From the NCBI RefSeq assembly GCF_051622035.1, contig NC_135357.1, positions 34,827,691 to 34,891,690 on the forward strand: 64,000 bases of DNA. The letters run 5' to 3'. The number at the start of each line of letters is the position of its first letter. The stretch's first letter is position 1. Origin of the DNA: Arctopsyche grandis. Lineage: Eukaryota; Arthropoda; Insecta; Trichoptera; Hydropsychidae. This document shows, piece by piece, positions 44,576 to 55,319 of the stretch. The notes below the pieces were generated by a model. It saw nothing but the letters and a program-made list of their open reading frames with translations, searched no databases and was not told where the DNA came from. A program made the translations under genes and the position numbers.

Positions 44576-44944
44576 GTACCAACTCTTAAAAACTAACACT
44601 AATGTGTAATAACTGTCTATTTGACATTACTCTTACATTAAGTAATCATTTATACATCAAATTCCTACTAAATAACTATCATACTAACGAGAACTCGAGT
44701 GCCAAATATTCCGTATTCGCGATTTTCGTGGCTAAAATTGTCTTTTGGGCGATCGTGATGTGACTAATAATCCAATTACCGTTTTCGATAGTTCAGTGAT
44801 TACATCGTAAAAGTGAATCGCTACCACGATAACCACCGCTACGAAAATCGCGTGCGTATTTCCTATTTTGTTTTTTCATATCACCAAATTGACTTTTTTA
44901 CATGTATGTACATTATACAAGAAGATATACAGACAAACTTTAAC

Positions 44945-45080
44945 AAGGTGCGGAGAGACACCTTTGTGAGGGACAGTACATATAAGTTGATTATAAATTT
45001 TAGAGTTGAGTAATTAAGATGTATTTTTAAATTAGCTTAATAGCTAAGATAATATATAAATAAATAAATAAATAAATAGG
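44945..45080 (+). mobile_element. 3' end of a non-LTR retrotransposon (copy 2)
   Basis: Matches 1245-1376: GAGGGACAGTACATATAAGT, TTATAAATTTTAGAGTT, then ATTAGCTTAATAGCTAAGAT and an (AAAT)n tail. Confidence 0.75.
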
Positions 45081-45084
45081 AGCT

Positions 45085-45535
45085 AAATCGACCTCGTACA
45101 TATTGCTGGCATATGTTTGACGTAGTACTTGGTATTAAAAATTCTGATTGTCTCCTTGGAATAGTACTTCATTTCGTTTCCATGTACACTTCGATTAATA
45201 TAATAATCATCCGATTTTGAAAATTTTGGACTTCACATTACATATGTATTTTACATTAGTATATTAAATGTGTATTATAAAGACAAAGACAAAGAGAAAA
45301 AGAAGATCTTTTCTAAAATATTTACATTGTTATTGATTTATTTTATTACAATACATAGTACTTTTTCATTTATTTTATAAACATATGTACATACATACAT
45401 ATTATATTTAACATTGAAAACCCCTGTCAACTGCTTATATAGAAAAAAATACTAATAGGATAAGTCCAGAAAAATGAATTACGCCCAAATGTAGCTCGCG
45501 TGGCGAACACTGATGTACATATACACACATATATA
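45085..45535. other. Gene-free AT-rich stretch
   Basis: Microsatellite-like TACATACATACATA near 45390; nothing else recognised. Confidence 0.4.
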
Positions 45536-45537
45536 GC

Positions 45538-45765
45538 CAGCAGCATGACTCCGTGGTAGCGTCTATGTATATCACCAAATAATTATTGGGTTCAACCCCG
45601 GATTAATCTTTAATATACTGCTGGTCAGACTTGGATATTTGTGACTTCAAGTCGATCGTTTCTTATCGATATTTCCAGTCGATCATTGTTGAAACGGTTC
45701 CTCAAAATTGGCAAAAAAATCATCCTATCTGCTGTCACAAATCTTCTATAATTAATGTATATACA
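45538..45765 (+). repeat. tRNA-derived SINE (copy 3, diverged)
   Basis: AGCCAGCAGCATGACTCCGT head, B-box-like GGGTTCAACCCCGG, and the body TTCAAGTCGATCGTTTCTTA and GAAACGGTTCCTCAAAATTG. Confidence 0.7.
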
Positions 45766-45899
45766 TACAATTTGTAAAAAATTATGTACAAATCTAAATC
45801 CATAGATGTCTCAATGGATTAATTAATTAATTAATTAATTAAAAAATAGTTTCGTCTTCTTCAGCATCTCGAAATACAGTGATTTATGTAATAAGCTGC

Positions 45900-46700
45900 A
45901 ATGTTTGTAATTAATTGTCTAGGAAGGCGCATTGGGGTCTTCCTGTCAAGCCTTCCTGGTATATATCTATGTATAAATAAAATAATAATATACTCGCATT
46001 ATACATATACCTCTCATATCACGTTCATACTTCCATCGGAGTCTACCTCGTTCCACCAACTTGCAATATCTCAAGACTCGTTTTTCCATCTTTTTCGATG
46101 TATTTCGCCGTCGAGTTTGTCTTATGTACAAAAGCACATATAAGAAAATATTTTACATAATGAAATACTTATTTTACAAGATAAACACTAACTAAAAAAA
46201 TATATATAGTAAGAGTAAATTTTTAAACGTTTTTTTTATGTTTTAAAGGTGTGTTAATAGCTTAAAAATCTATGAATGATCACAACATGTCTCGTATATT
46301 AAAGATATTACATACACGTATACAAAAAACATTTTTGTATAGAATATACAAACTCCTGTTTAAGCAGACGGAAAGTTAAGAAAACGAGTTTCGAGATACA
46401 TATTACAAGTTGGTAGAACGGAGCGCACCGCTTTCATCGTACCGCTCGTACATCGTACATCGTACATTATCTCAACTTTTGTTATGTTTTCATGTCTATT
46501 TTCAATATCTTCGTGGTTGGAAAAAATAACGTTATCTCACATATCGTAATTTATTGAATTATTGGCAACTAAATAGGTATAAATAAAAAGTCAGTACATT
46601 AATAGTATGTTTATGAATTCAATACACAAATAAATCTAATACACAAAAATATTGGTTTTGGTCACAACGCATCAAAATAAGTGCATATCAACGATTTTAT
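45900..46700. other. Gene-free stretch
   Basis: Short frames without domain similarity. The repeated CATCGTACATCGTACATTAT at about 46450 is a small local duplication. Confidence 0.35.
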
Positions 46701-46706
46701 TTATAA

Positions 46707-46986
46707 CTAGCTGAACCCGGCATGCGTTGCAATGCCACAATAAGAGTGCGAGGTAGGCGTGGCGCGATTATTGTCACACTCGCGGCGTGATGCATTGAAG
46801 GCGTGATGCATTCAAAATTTCACGTCAATAAAATCGTAATTACGAATATTATTATTAAGAGGTTTTTTTTCATAGTAAGCTTCCCGGACATGCATACAAC
46901 AAATCCTGAAAGTTCCATTGTAATCGGGAGAGTTGTTTAGGAGCCTATACGAGACAGACAAATTGATTTTTATATATGTATATAGA
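46707..46986 (-). mobile_element. Non-autonomous Helitron (copy 1)
   Basis: On the minus strand it starts TCTATATACATATATAAAAA followed by GTCTGTCTCG, and ends GCATGCCGGGTTCAGCTAG. It sits between A and T, as expected for Helitrons. 280 bp, internally shorter than the copies at 47772 and 54175. Confidence 0.75.
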
Positions 46987-47074
46987 TGTACCTATATATT
47001 TAGTTGAATTGTGAGTAACTTGCAAAAGTACATACATTTTAATTCCCTTACTAAAAAATATACTTTTTTCCAGG

Positions 47075-47165
47075 GCTGTGGGCTGGAGTCGAAGTTATGG
47101 AGTCAGAGCATTTCAAGCAGAGTTGGAGTCAGGGTCGTAAAAAATTAAGTGACTCCGACTCCTTT
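47075..47165. repeat. Short GGAGTC/GACTCC repeat element
   Basis: GGCTGGAGTCGAAGTTATGG...GTGACTCCGACTCC forms a small inverted structure of the GGAGTCGGAGTC type common at MITE ends. Classification uncertain. Confidence 0.4.
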
Positions 47166-47190
47166 TTATTATATTTTTAATCAATAATAT

Positions 47191-47683
47191 TGTTACGTAC
47201 GCCGCGGATTGAGCGAATTGCACTTAGACCAACGGATATCTGTTATCGGATTAACTAGGTGCATGCACTTACTTCCAAAGATTATATCTGGACTCATTTA
47301 GGCTACTCAAGTGCATTTAGGCTAAACAATGACCGTTATTAGTTATTTCTCAGAATCGGTACGGGGAGACCCAATGTCGTGGAAATACATATCCGAATAT
47401 ATATACAGTATAAAACTATACAGTAGGTAAACAGATATACAGTATAGTATACAGTATACAGTAAACAGATATACAGTATAGTATAGATATACAGTATAGA
47501 CTATACAGTAGGTAAACAGATTAGACGTCCTGAGAGATCTACCCCTTATAAGGCGGTACGTAAGCGATCTCAGGTCATTCTGGACTGAACACTGGCAATA
47601 CGTGTATCTCCTTAATCATCAATAAATGCTGTGAAACGACTGTTGGCCTTTTACTTGGATCCTCCACCCACCCTTACGCAACA
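47191..47683 (+). mobile_element. Solo LTR, 493 bp, with internal minisatellite
   Basis: Starts TGTTACGTACGCCGCGG and ends CCCTTACGCAACA, between perfect 4 bp duplications ATAT. A TATAAGG box near 47548 and an AATAAATGC polyadenylation-like signal near 47622 fit U3-R-U5 order. Within U3, 47400-47520 is an expanded ATACAGTATAG-type minisatellite. The start resembles the other LTR family here (TGTAACGTACGCC). Confidence 0.8.
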
Positions 47684-47771
47684 ATATTATGCCATGTTTC
47701 AACTAGAGTCTTAAATTTTATTGAAGTAAATCCATTAATAAATTTAAATTTAATAATATGAACTTAATAAT

Positions 47772-48129
47772 AGTCTGTCTGTGTGTCTCGAATAGGCTCC
47801 TAAACCACTGAGCCGATTACGATGGAACTTTCAGGATTTATTGTATGCATATCCGAGAAGCTTACTATGAAAAAAAACGGGAAAAACCTATTAATAATAA
47901 TGTTCGTAATTACGATTTTACTGACGCGAAAGTTTGAAGCGCCATTGTGTAGTCAAGGAAATATGTTCGTTGGTAACCACGTCATCAGTTGTTTTATGAT
48001 AACACGGCGTTAAAGAGACGTTAGTTGAGCTCCAACAATCACTTAAAACGGGAACGCAACGGGAACGGGAACAGGAACGGGAATTGCTTGCCTTATTCTG
48101 GCATTGCAACGCATACCGGGTTCAGCTAG
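47772..48129 (+). mobile_element. Non-autonomous Helitron (copy 2, 5'-truncated)
   Basis: Begins in GTCTGTCTGTGTGTCTCG and ends GCATACCGGGTTCAGCTAG|T. Near the 3' end is a (GGGAAC)n run. Shares CGATGGAACTTTCAGGATTT-type body with copies 1 and 3. Confidence 0.75.
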
Positions 48130-48779
48130 TAGTTTATATTTTGAACTCATTTTAATGTACAAAATAAAAGCAAACTCACAAAACGTAATGATAATAAACA
48201 ACAATGTGTATGGGAAACGCTTTAGTTGCTAACTCGAATTTTAAAGTAAAATATGGATTAAATTATATATAAAAAAACTTCACAAAATATAATTGTAAAA
48301 AATACTCGTAGAAGTATATATTCTACATACAACAGTATCTATGTACTTGCGTAGATGCTTATCTTAGAAAACATAAAACTCATACATTGCGCAAACTTTC
48401 TTATTACTTTGTTTTTGTTGAAAATACTAATTAACACTTGTTAGACATACATTTTTATGTACGTAATTTTACACTCTGAAAGGTCGTTAATATCATCAAA
48501 AAAGTATTGAAAATGCAATTAGATGAAAACGCTGAAAAACTCATGTCATGCAGTGCAATTTTCCATCTCCGTATTTTTTTTGTCGTAGAATATAATGAGA
48601 TTGCACCAACATGCATGTATGTACATACGTATGAAAGTTTTCCCACACCGCAACATAATTTGTATACATTCTGAGTTTCTCAAAGACTCTTTCAGGTCAA
48701 AATAATTTGAAATATTTCCAAACGGAACTTCCATCAATTTTTTCGCATGATAAACATCATAATTGACCTTTTACGTCTA

Positions 48780-49568
48780 TCAATAGTACGCGAATAGACC
48801 GATGCACAATCTCAACGATCAAAGTCGATGGAAAGGGAACGACTCGACGAATTTAGGTCTTTGGGGAACTAGTGCGTGTGTCACCGGCCTCTGTCTACCA
48901 CGTTAAAATAGCAACGCGCTCGACCCATTTGAGATTCTGCGATTTTTCCAATCGGTAAATATAATTTTTGGAATTTGATTCAAGTGCTCGTCCGCTATCG
49001 ATTCGAGCGTGCAGTTGCAGAAGCGCTGCATGCACTATTGAAGTAATCCATTAGGAATTTCGTTTCTGAATTTCAGTTCAACGTACGAGAATCTCTTTGT
49101 TGTGGCAGACTCATCTCGTTCAATTTGTTGATTTGATGCATCTTTCACTTTCTGAATGGAAACGCATTCCGAATGAAAATCACATCGCATCGAAATGTGT
49201 TTATTCACAATGGCAACATTTTCCTCCGAACGGTGAATTCTTTTTTATTTGAATTGTTTAATTAAATTCGGTGCGCTTCGATTGTTTTGTTCGTTGAAGT
49301 TCGTGTGTGTTCGGCGTTTCCGTTCGGCGTGTCGTTTCGGCGTTTTCTGGGGAAAATCGTGCGCTTTGGCGGCCCTCGAGGCAGCGTATGCATTTTCCGG
49401 ATGTGTGAGGTGTGATTCCGGTTGTCGAGAGGTAGTTCCGGCCGTGAAAAACCGGACAAAAGCCGGCCTGACCGGTTTTCGAGGAGCTTACGCGCGGCTC
49501 GATAGTGCGCATGCGCCTCGTCAACTCACCCGGACGTGCTCTCTCGCGTAATGGCGTTCTCCGACACG
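48780..49568 (+). promoter_or_regulatory. CpG-rich leader and possible first exon of a plus-strand gene
   Basis: Repeat-free, complex sequence about 800 bp long, becoming strongly CpG-rich from 49260. It ends in a short putative coding exon with a good donor. Long frames on both strands across 49249-49584 have no recognisable domain and are more likely UTR. Confidence 0.4.
49551..49568 (+). CDS. Possible six-codon first coding exon (MAFSDT-)
   Basis: After the CpG-rich leader, TCTCGCGTAATGGCG gives an ATG whose frame reads M-A-F-S-D-T, directly followed by ACG|GTACGT, a near-consensus donor. An in-frame TAA just before the ATG (GCGTAATGG) argues that translation would begin here. Such tiny first coding exons behind long 5' UTRs are common in insect genes with large first introns. 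The rest of the gene is not recognised downstream in the window, so identity is unknown and the call rests on promoter-like context plus donor only. Confidence 0.35.
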
Positions 49569-49714
49569 GTACGTGGCATTTCAATTAATTTTAAGTTGGC
49601 TATGACTCACCAAGGATAGTATTTCAACGATAATATGTACATATAATGTCGCAATAGCTTTGGAAAAAAATGTCACAAATACATTAATTGTCTATATCTT
49701 ACCTATATTATCAT

Positions 49715-49830
49715 CATTATTTGCAGCCATTCATCATCCACTGCTAGATGAAAACCTCTCCAACACGCTTCCATTCGTTTCTGATTCGGGCAACTCTCAT
49801 CCATCTCATCCTACACATTTTTACAAGCCT
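49715..49830 (-). mobile_element. RTE-type LINE, 3' terminal fragment
   Basis: The minus strand gives the RTE tail (ARIRNEWKRVGEVFI-like) with an AATGATGATAAT end, as at 4090 and 12010. Only ~115 bp remain. Confidence 0.6.
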
Positions 49831-50503
49831 CTTTATTAGTTCGCTTTCGCAAAAGATTGAGCTAAAGGCTGAGAAATATTATAATAATAGAAGCGCCCTT
49901 ACAAATACATTTCTTGTTTCAATAACACGCGTACCGTTTCCATAACTACGCAATATTGTACACCTATGCGTATACTATTGCCGAATGCTAGCTGTCGCCA
50001 TGCCGCTTTCATGAAAACTATCATATACGATGTTAATTGAATAATATGTTACTTAAATGATCAATTTACTTACATAAAAATGTATCCCCTGTTGTTTATT
50101 GTGTGTTTTTGAATGCATCGTGCAATTTTTAACGATGCACTTGCCCATTGCCCTTGCCCAGAGAAGTTTTTACCAGACATACGTCGACCACCAATCATCA
50201 AATATGACCGATGCTAAAATTATATAGGAATGTCTGTGGACAATCGTCACTTGACAACAATATAACGCCTAAAGCCACTTCTATTATTATAACATTTCTC
50301 TGGCTAAAGGTGCTACTTAAGTATGCGGTCTACCTTAGCATACGACCTTTGAATCGCAGTCGACTATTTTTTTTTTATTTGTATTGTAGCAACGAAATGT
50401 TTATTACAATTTTTGTTTTTTTCCTGCCGCCCCATAATGTTGTCGAATCATTTCTATCAAAATATCGTCAGCAGATATATATCTTTTAACCAAATCTTAA
50501 ATG

Positions 50504-50705
50504 AATAGGGCCAACCTTAACTTAACCTAACCTATCCTGACCCTTAAATAAATACATAGGTGTTGGCTGCTAAGATATGTATTTTTTTTGTGAAAATATT
50601 GATGAAATAAATTAAAAAAAATATATATATTAGAAGACAACACCTGTTTATTTAAGGGTCAGGATAGGTTAGGTTAAGTTAAGGTTGGCCCTATTCATTT
50701 AAGAT
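50504..50705. mobile_element. Fold-back element with ~55 bp arms
   Basis: ATGAATAGGGCCAACCTTAA...CCTGACCCTTAAATAAATA is inverted at 50645-50700 (TTTAAGGGTCAGGATAGGTT...). The loop is ~85 bp of AT-rich DNA. A single diverged arm, with the adjacent TTAGCAGCCGACACTTATTT, occurs at about 53600-53680. Probably a MITE. Confidence 0.7.
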
Positions 50706-50849
50706 TAGGTTGTTAGGGTCGGTATTATGCAGTATCTGATACAGTGAGACCGCATATTATGTAAAGTAAAAACGTGAAGGTAGATCGCATACGAAAGTAG
50801 ATATGTGAAGGCCGCATTACCGCAAACTTAAATAGCACCGAGCTAAAAT

Positions 50850-51290
50850 TCCTAGTTTTCAAATCGTTTTGAAACTTAGCCATCTTGTGCGGTTTGGTCC
50901 ACGATGGACATTTCAATCGATTTTTATAGTTCGATGGTGAAAAATAATCGTAATAACTAAAGAGCGGACCCAGAGCGCGCTGTTCATTGTTCACATGTTG
51001 TAAATCCATTGTTAAAGGTTTGCCGAACCTTTTTTACAAAGCATTTACAATAATGGAACAATAGACGGCGCGCTTCCGGTCCTACCTCTAGTAATAACCA
51101 CGTCCAAATTAGCGAAAATTTTGATCACGGCGACGTTTAATATGTAGGTAGTTGCCGTTTTTGTTTGACTTTACGCCACCCACTCGCATTGTTGGATTTT
51201 AATTGTTTAAACGCCTATAACTTTTTAATTTTCACACTATATCTTATAAAATTTGCATTTACAGGTTTCTCACTACATAATATGTCATAT
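50850..51290 (-). repeat. Dispersed repeat R, interrupted by a MITE
   Basis: Part one (50852-50952; marker TTTTGAAACTTAGCCATCTT, ends at GGTGAAAAATAATCG) matches 28165-28265 inverted and 53910-54020. Part two (51130-51290; marker TTTAAACGCCTATAACTTTT) matches 54110-54175 and, inverted, 3205-3330. In the 54 kb copy the two parts are contiguous, so the MITE at 50958-51090 inserted here later. Class unknown. Confidence 0.65.
50958..51090. mobile_element. hAT-type fold-back MITE inside repeat R
   Basis: Perfect flanks GTAATAAC (50950-50957 and 51091-51098). Arms AGAGCGGACCCAGAGCGCGC and GCGCGCTTCCGGTCCTACCT surround the palindromic core GGTTTGCCGAACC. 133 bp. Confidence 0.88.
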
Positions 51291-51544
51291 ATATTTTTAC
51301 TTCAGTCATAATCAGTGTTAAAATGTTTATATTATAATTATGATATTATATACATATGTTTATACGTACATACGTGCTACCGCCAAATTTTAGACGCGTC
51401 ACTTTGACAGCTCGGCGGCGGTTATATTTTACGAACCTTTTATCATACTAGATTTTAAACTTGCGAATTATGTATGTACAAAAAATGTTATCCATACCAG
51501 GCCCAGTGATTTTTTTAGTTATAATCATAGATTTTTCTAATTTA

Positions 51545-51950
51545 ATCGACCCATCTTCCTTGCGGCCTTTCTTTCGCCCTTTTACATTCTCTCGGGTACC
51601 ATTCGAACACTTCTTTCATTCATTCTTCTAGCTACGTGACCCGCTCATCGCCATTTCTTTCTCTTTATTCTCTCCATTATATCAACTACCCTTGTCATAT
51701 TTCTAATTCACGAATTCATTTCAAATATATCCTCGTTATGCCGAGCATACAGCGTTCTATAATTATTTGAGTGCATTGGACTTCTGGCCAGATTATTCTG
51801 GCGTTCATGGCCAAAGTTTCGCATCCATACGTTATTAGCAATGATCGAATATCTTTTATACCAGGAAAAGTGGCATTTGAATTTGAAAACGATTTCGAAT
51901 CCGATTTCAAATTTTTAAATTATCTACTATACATATATACATATATATAT
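51545..51950 (-). pseudogene. RTE-type LINE ORF2 remnant
   Basis: A minus-strand frame reads LITYGCETLAMNARIIWPEV followed by QCTQIIIERCMLGITR, the Q-A-ERsMLgiT block of RTE ORF2, with later decayed sequence to about 51545. Stops follow. TATATACATATATATATA microsatellite at the start. Confidence 0.72.
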
Positions 51951-52184
51951 ACGTAGTAATAATAGATGAAGTTTTATGATCATGCAAAAATTTGACTGAT
52001 TTCTTATTTTTTTTAATTATTGAAATTTATATTTACATTGCCCCAAGGTGACACCTATCGCTGAGTTTGCACATATTTTTTAATATATTTTATATGAATT
52101 TATAACCGCATATATTATTATAAATTTGAAATTATATTAAAATAATGGTGAAAAATGAGGGTAGGTTGCCGATTTGATTGGAAC

Positions 52185-52275
52185 CTTTTCAACATTGAAA
52201 TAAGATAAATTGCCAAACTCTGATATGAAACGATCGACCTGGAATCGCAAAAAATATATTTAAGGTCTGGCAACA
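52185..52275 (-). repeat. tRNA-derived SINE fragment
   Basis: The reverse complement holds GCGATTCCAGGTCGATCGTT, CAGAGTTTGGCAATTTATCT and GGTTCC, the 3' half of the SINE. Confidence 0.6.
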
Positions 52276-52282
52276 ACACCGG

Positions 52283-52385
52283 GCCTAAAACGCTAGCACG
52301 TCTGATCTATCCTATGGGCATCCAGGCCAAAACTCACCCCCCGGAGTGTTTTCAGTGATATTTATCCTTGTATTGACATAGGTCT
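52283..52385 (-). repeat. Dispersed repeat, copy of 18560-18655
   Basis: CGCTAGCACGTCTGATCTAT...CGGAGTGTTTTCAGTGATAT is the inverse of the block at 18560-18655. It lies between two SINE copies. Confidence 0.6.
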
Positions 52386-52387
52386 AA

Positions 52388-52605
52388 CCAGCAGCGTAGA
52401 CAAGTGGATAGCGTATTATGCTTTCGAGCAAAGTGGTCACGGGTTCGTGTCCCACTAGAGTCCCGCTGCTGGCCAAACCTTGGTTTGTGACTCCAGGTCG
52501 ATCGTTTCTTATCAGAATTTGCTAATTTTTATGACTTTCATTTTAACGGTTCCTGTAAAATTGGCATCTTCTTTTTTATCTCTCTTACCAATCTTAAGTT
52601 TTTGA
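52388..52605 (+). repeat. tRNA-derived SINE (copy 4, best preserved)
   Basis: ACCAGCAGCGTAGACAAGTG contains an A-box-like TAGACAAGTGG. The B box GGGTTCGTGTCCC follows at ~45 bp. Then come GCTGCTGGCCAAACCTTGGT, CCAGGTCGATCGTTTCTTAT and ACGGTTCCTGTAAAATTGGC. Confidence 0.82.
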
Positions 52606-52730
52606 GCCAATTTGATTATGAAATGCTGCAAAAATTTCTCCATACATGTCACTGTGGGCGTTTGTATAAATTCGCATTGTATAAAATGCTTCTGTATATT
52701 AATTGATTACGTTATGATCGTACAAATTAA

Positions 52731-53301
52731 CTCTTTGAGTGCTGTCGTCTTTTATGTTGAAAGTCCGCCACGGTGAAAATTTCGCCAACATTTTCAACTA
52801 GAATTGTTAAGAAATACAATAGAAAGCAGATGTAAAAATGATAGCTAATCCAAACAAACCCTAGATCACTACCCTAGATAAGACCGCCGAAGATTTTGAG
52901 ACTCTAATATATCTTGCAACAATAAAGAAAAGAAGTCTATTGATTAATGTATTTTTCCAAAACTAGTTTCATCTTCTACATTGTTGTTAAAATGTAATGC
53001 TCACAATCTAAATGCCAAGCCGCAATCTAAAATACTCAGCAGTTAGGGATTTCCATTAATGCTATCGTTATAAATTCAGAAATTCCGGTGTAAACCAGTC
53101 TTTATAAACGATGACAAATGAATGACACGGATTACACAACCCATGTTCAATGCAATTTTTTTTCAATGCTACCTGGAAAGGCTTAGCGGGTAGTATTCTA
53201 GTTTACTTTGTACATGCTCAAAATACAACGCCTATCGGCGTTTTTCAGGCTCATTAACTTGTAGGAAAAACGCCGATTGACGTTGGTTAGCATTCAATGG
53301 G
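52731..53301. mobile_element. piggyBac-like MITE
   Basis: Flanked by TTAA on both sides (52727-52730 and 53302-53305). Ends CTCTTTGAGTGCT and AGCATTCAATGGG are inverted with 2-3 mismatches and resemble piggyBac-type C-C-TTGA-TGC termini. 571 bp, no transposase. The palindromic AACGCC(T/G)ATCGGCGTTTTTC region near 53230-53285 is subterminal. Confidence 0.6.
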
Positions 53302-53599
53302 TTAACAATGACTTGAGGATACGCCCATCACAGCTGAAGTCTTCCTTGGCATCGCGTGCCGTATGATTCGGTGTGTTTTCAATAGGATAATATTTTTGGC
53401 ATGGCTGTAAAATAAATTACACGACAAATGTCAAAACCACATTTAATGCCAAATTAATATCCCTAAAATAGCTCGCCCGACAGAATCAGCGTTCGCCCGG
53501 TAAATCAAACGTCAAATGGGTTGCCAGTAACAAAAATAAAATTTGACGTTTCAGTGAAATCAAAACCAGTTACATTTTCACTGGGTAATCGTATATCTT

Positions 53600-53680
53600 A
53601 GCAGCCGACACTTATTTATTTAAGGGTTAGATTAAGTTAGGGTTGGCCCTATTAATTTAAGATTAGGTTGTTAGGGTCTT
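53600..53680 (+). repeat. Single arm of the 50504 fold-back family
   Basis: TTATTTAAGGGTTAGATTAA followed by GGGTTGGCCCTATTAATTTA and AGATTAGGTTGTTAGGGTC matches the right arm and flank at 50645-50720. Confidence 0.65.
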
Positions 53681-53695
53681 GGCATATGTAGGTCT

Positions 53696-53865
53696 AACCA
53701 GCGGCGTAGACAAGTGGTTAGCGTATTATGCTTTCGAGTATTTCGTTTTATTTCAGAGTTTGCCAATTTTTCTGATTTTCATTGAAACGGTTCCTATAAA
53801 TTGGCATTTCGACCATTTTTTTCTATTTTCAGGTCGATCATTTTTTATTGTTATTACTAGCCTCT
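53696..53865 (+). repeat. tRNA-derived SINE (copy 5, internally deleted)
   Basis: AACCAGCGGCGTAGACAAGT...ATGCTTTCGAG joins directly to CAGAGTTTGCCAATTTTTCT; the B box and mid-part are lost. Confidence 0.75.
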
Positions 53866-53909
53866 TCTTACTTCGCTTTCGATTTTTTCGTCTGACAAAA
53901 TTCGGGTTC

Positions 53910-54175
53910 TTATTCGATCGTTTTCAAACATTGCCATTTTGCTCGGTTTGGTCATCAATATATGTATGTATGTGGAAATAAAATCCGCCATTACGATGGT
54001 GAAAAACAGTCGTAATAGATACGTATGGAAATATTCTATTGTCGTTCTCGGTGACGTCTATTATCCATATTGCCGTATTTATCCACACTCTTCCGATCGT
54101 TTTTTCCCTTTTCACCACCCTCTCGCTATGTCAGATTTTAATTGTTAAACGCCTATAACTTTTTCTTTTTTCACT
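53910..54175 (-). repeat. Dispersed repeat R (uninterrupted copy)
   Basis: Carries both parts of repeat R (GTTTTCAAACATTGCCATTT and GTTAAACGCCTATAACTTTT) without the MITE found in the 50.9 kb copy. Confidence 0.6.
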
Positions 54176-54577
54176 CTATATGTATATAAAAATGAATGTC
54201 TGTTTGTCTATATGTCTGTCTGTCTGTCTGTCTCATATTGGCTCCTAAAACACTCAACCGATAACGATGGAACTTTCAGGATTTGTTGTATGCATGTCCG
54301 GGAAGTTTACTGTGAAAAAAAACCGGGAAAAAACCTCTTAATGATAATATTCGTAATTACGATTTTACCAACGCGAAAGTTTGAAGCGCCATTGTGTAGT
54401 CAAGGATATGTGTTCGTTGGTAACCACGTCACCAGTTAGTTTATGACGACACGTCGTTGAAGAGACGATACTTGAGCTCCAATCAACACTTGAAACGGGA
54501 ACGAGAACGGGAACGGGAACGGGAACGGGAATTCCATGCCTTATTCTGGCATTGCAACGCATGCCGGGTCCAGTTAG
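54175..54577 (+). mobile_element. Non-autonomous Helitron (copy 3) with GGGAAC minisatellite
   Basis: Starts TCTATATGTATATAAAAATG, followed by GTCTGTCTGTCTGTCTC, and ends GCATGCCGGGTCCAGTTAG|T. 403 bp. The run GAACGGGAACGGGAACGGGA near 54500-54530 expands a 6 bp motif. The terminal CTAG has become TTAG. Confidence 0.78.
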
Positions 54578-54651
54578 TATTTTATAAAATTTGCTTTATA
54601 TGTTCTCATTATCAATCATATATATTTTTAGTTCACTCATAGTGTTATGAG

Positions 54652-54934
54652 TAAAGTCCGGCGCGACGCTGCGCCCCATTGTCCATTTCTAGTGTGAACC
54701 TTTTTTTTTTGCTCTCTCACTTTGTAGTTTGCCTTCTTTCCAGGAAAAGCACCCTCCTGCGCCTATCTCTAGTAATGAGCATAGGCCGGCGCGACCCTGC
54801 GCACCATCATTCATTGCTTTTATGGTGAACCTTTTATTTTTTGCTCTCTAGCTTTGTAGTTTGCCCTATTTCCTGGAAAATATCCCCAAAACGCCCTCTT
54901 TCCTGGAAAAAGCACGCTCCACCACCGAAGGGTA
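54652..54934. mobile_element. Two stacked hAT-type fold-back MITEs
   Basis: 54652-54771 is preceded by GTTATGAG and followed by GTAATGAG (7 of 8); 54780-54934 follows immediately. Both carry the GGCGCGAC(G/C)CTGCGC arm and the core GCTCTCT(C/A)(A/G)CTTTGTAGTTTGCC. The last flank (GTTAGTTT) is eroded. Confidence 0.78.
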
Positions 54935-54942
54935 GTTAGTTT

Positions 54943-55140
54943 AGCCAGCAGTTCGGCTTAGTGGTAGCGTATATATTTAGCACCACTGAGGTCAAAGGTT
55001 CGAGTCCTCGCCATCTACTGGTTAGATTTGGGGGTTTTGTGACTCCAAATCGATCGTTTCTCTATCAGAGTTTGCCAATTTTATCTGATCATTGCTGAAA
55101 CGGTTCCTGAAAATTGGTATTAGATCTAATCCCGTTGTCA
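54943..55140 (+). repeat. tRNA-derived SINE (copy 6)
   Basis: AGCCAGCAGTTCGGCTTAGT head with B box GGTTCGAGTCCTCG, then CCAAATCGATCGTTTCTCTA and GAAACGGTTCCTGAAAATTG. It abuts the MITE pair. Confidence 0.75.
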
Positions 55141-55319
55141 CAAAATCTACCTGTGTATAATTTGTAATAATTATACACAGTAATCTGAAATCTATAGATA
55201 TCTCTATAGACATCTCTATAATTTCGTATTTACTATACATATGTATAAAAATTGTATACAAAAAAAATCTAAAAATAATCCATAGATGTCTCTATGATTA
55301 TTATTTCTGATTAGTTGTT

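Noticed and set aside
49249..49584. 100-108 codon frames on both strands
   Set aside because: CpG-rich leader sequence; low-complexity Arg/Ala/Ser translations without domain similarity.
50504..50720. Interstitial telomere repeat
   Set aside because: The TTAGG-like motifs are too irregular and form the arms of a fold-back element.
54943..55025. Possible tRNA gene (tRNA-like fold with B box GGTTCGAGTCC)
   Set aside because: Same body as seven other copies; it is the head of a SINE, with no proper acceptor stem closure.
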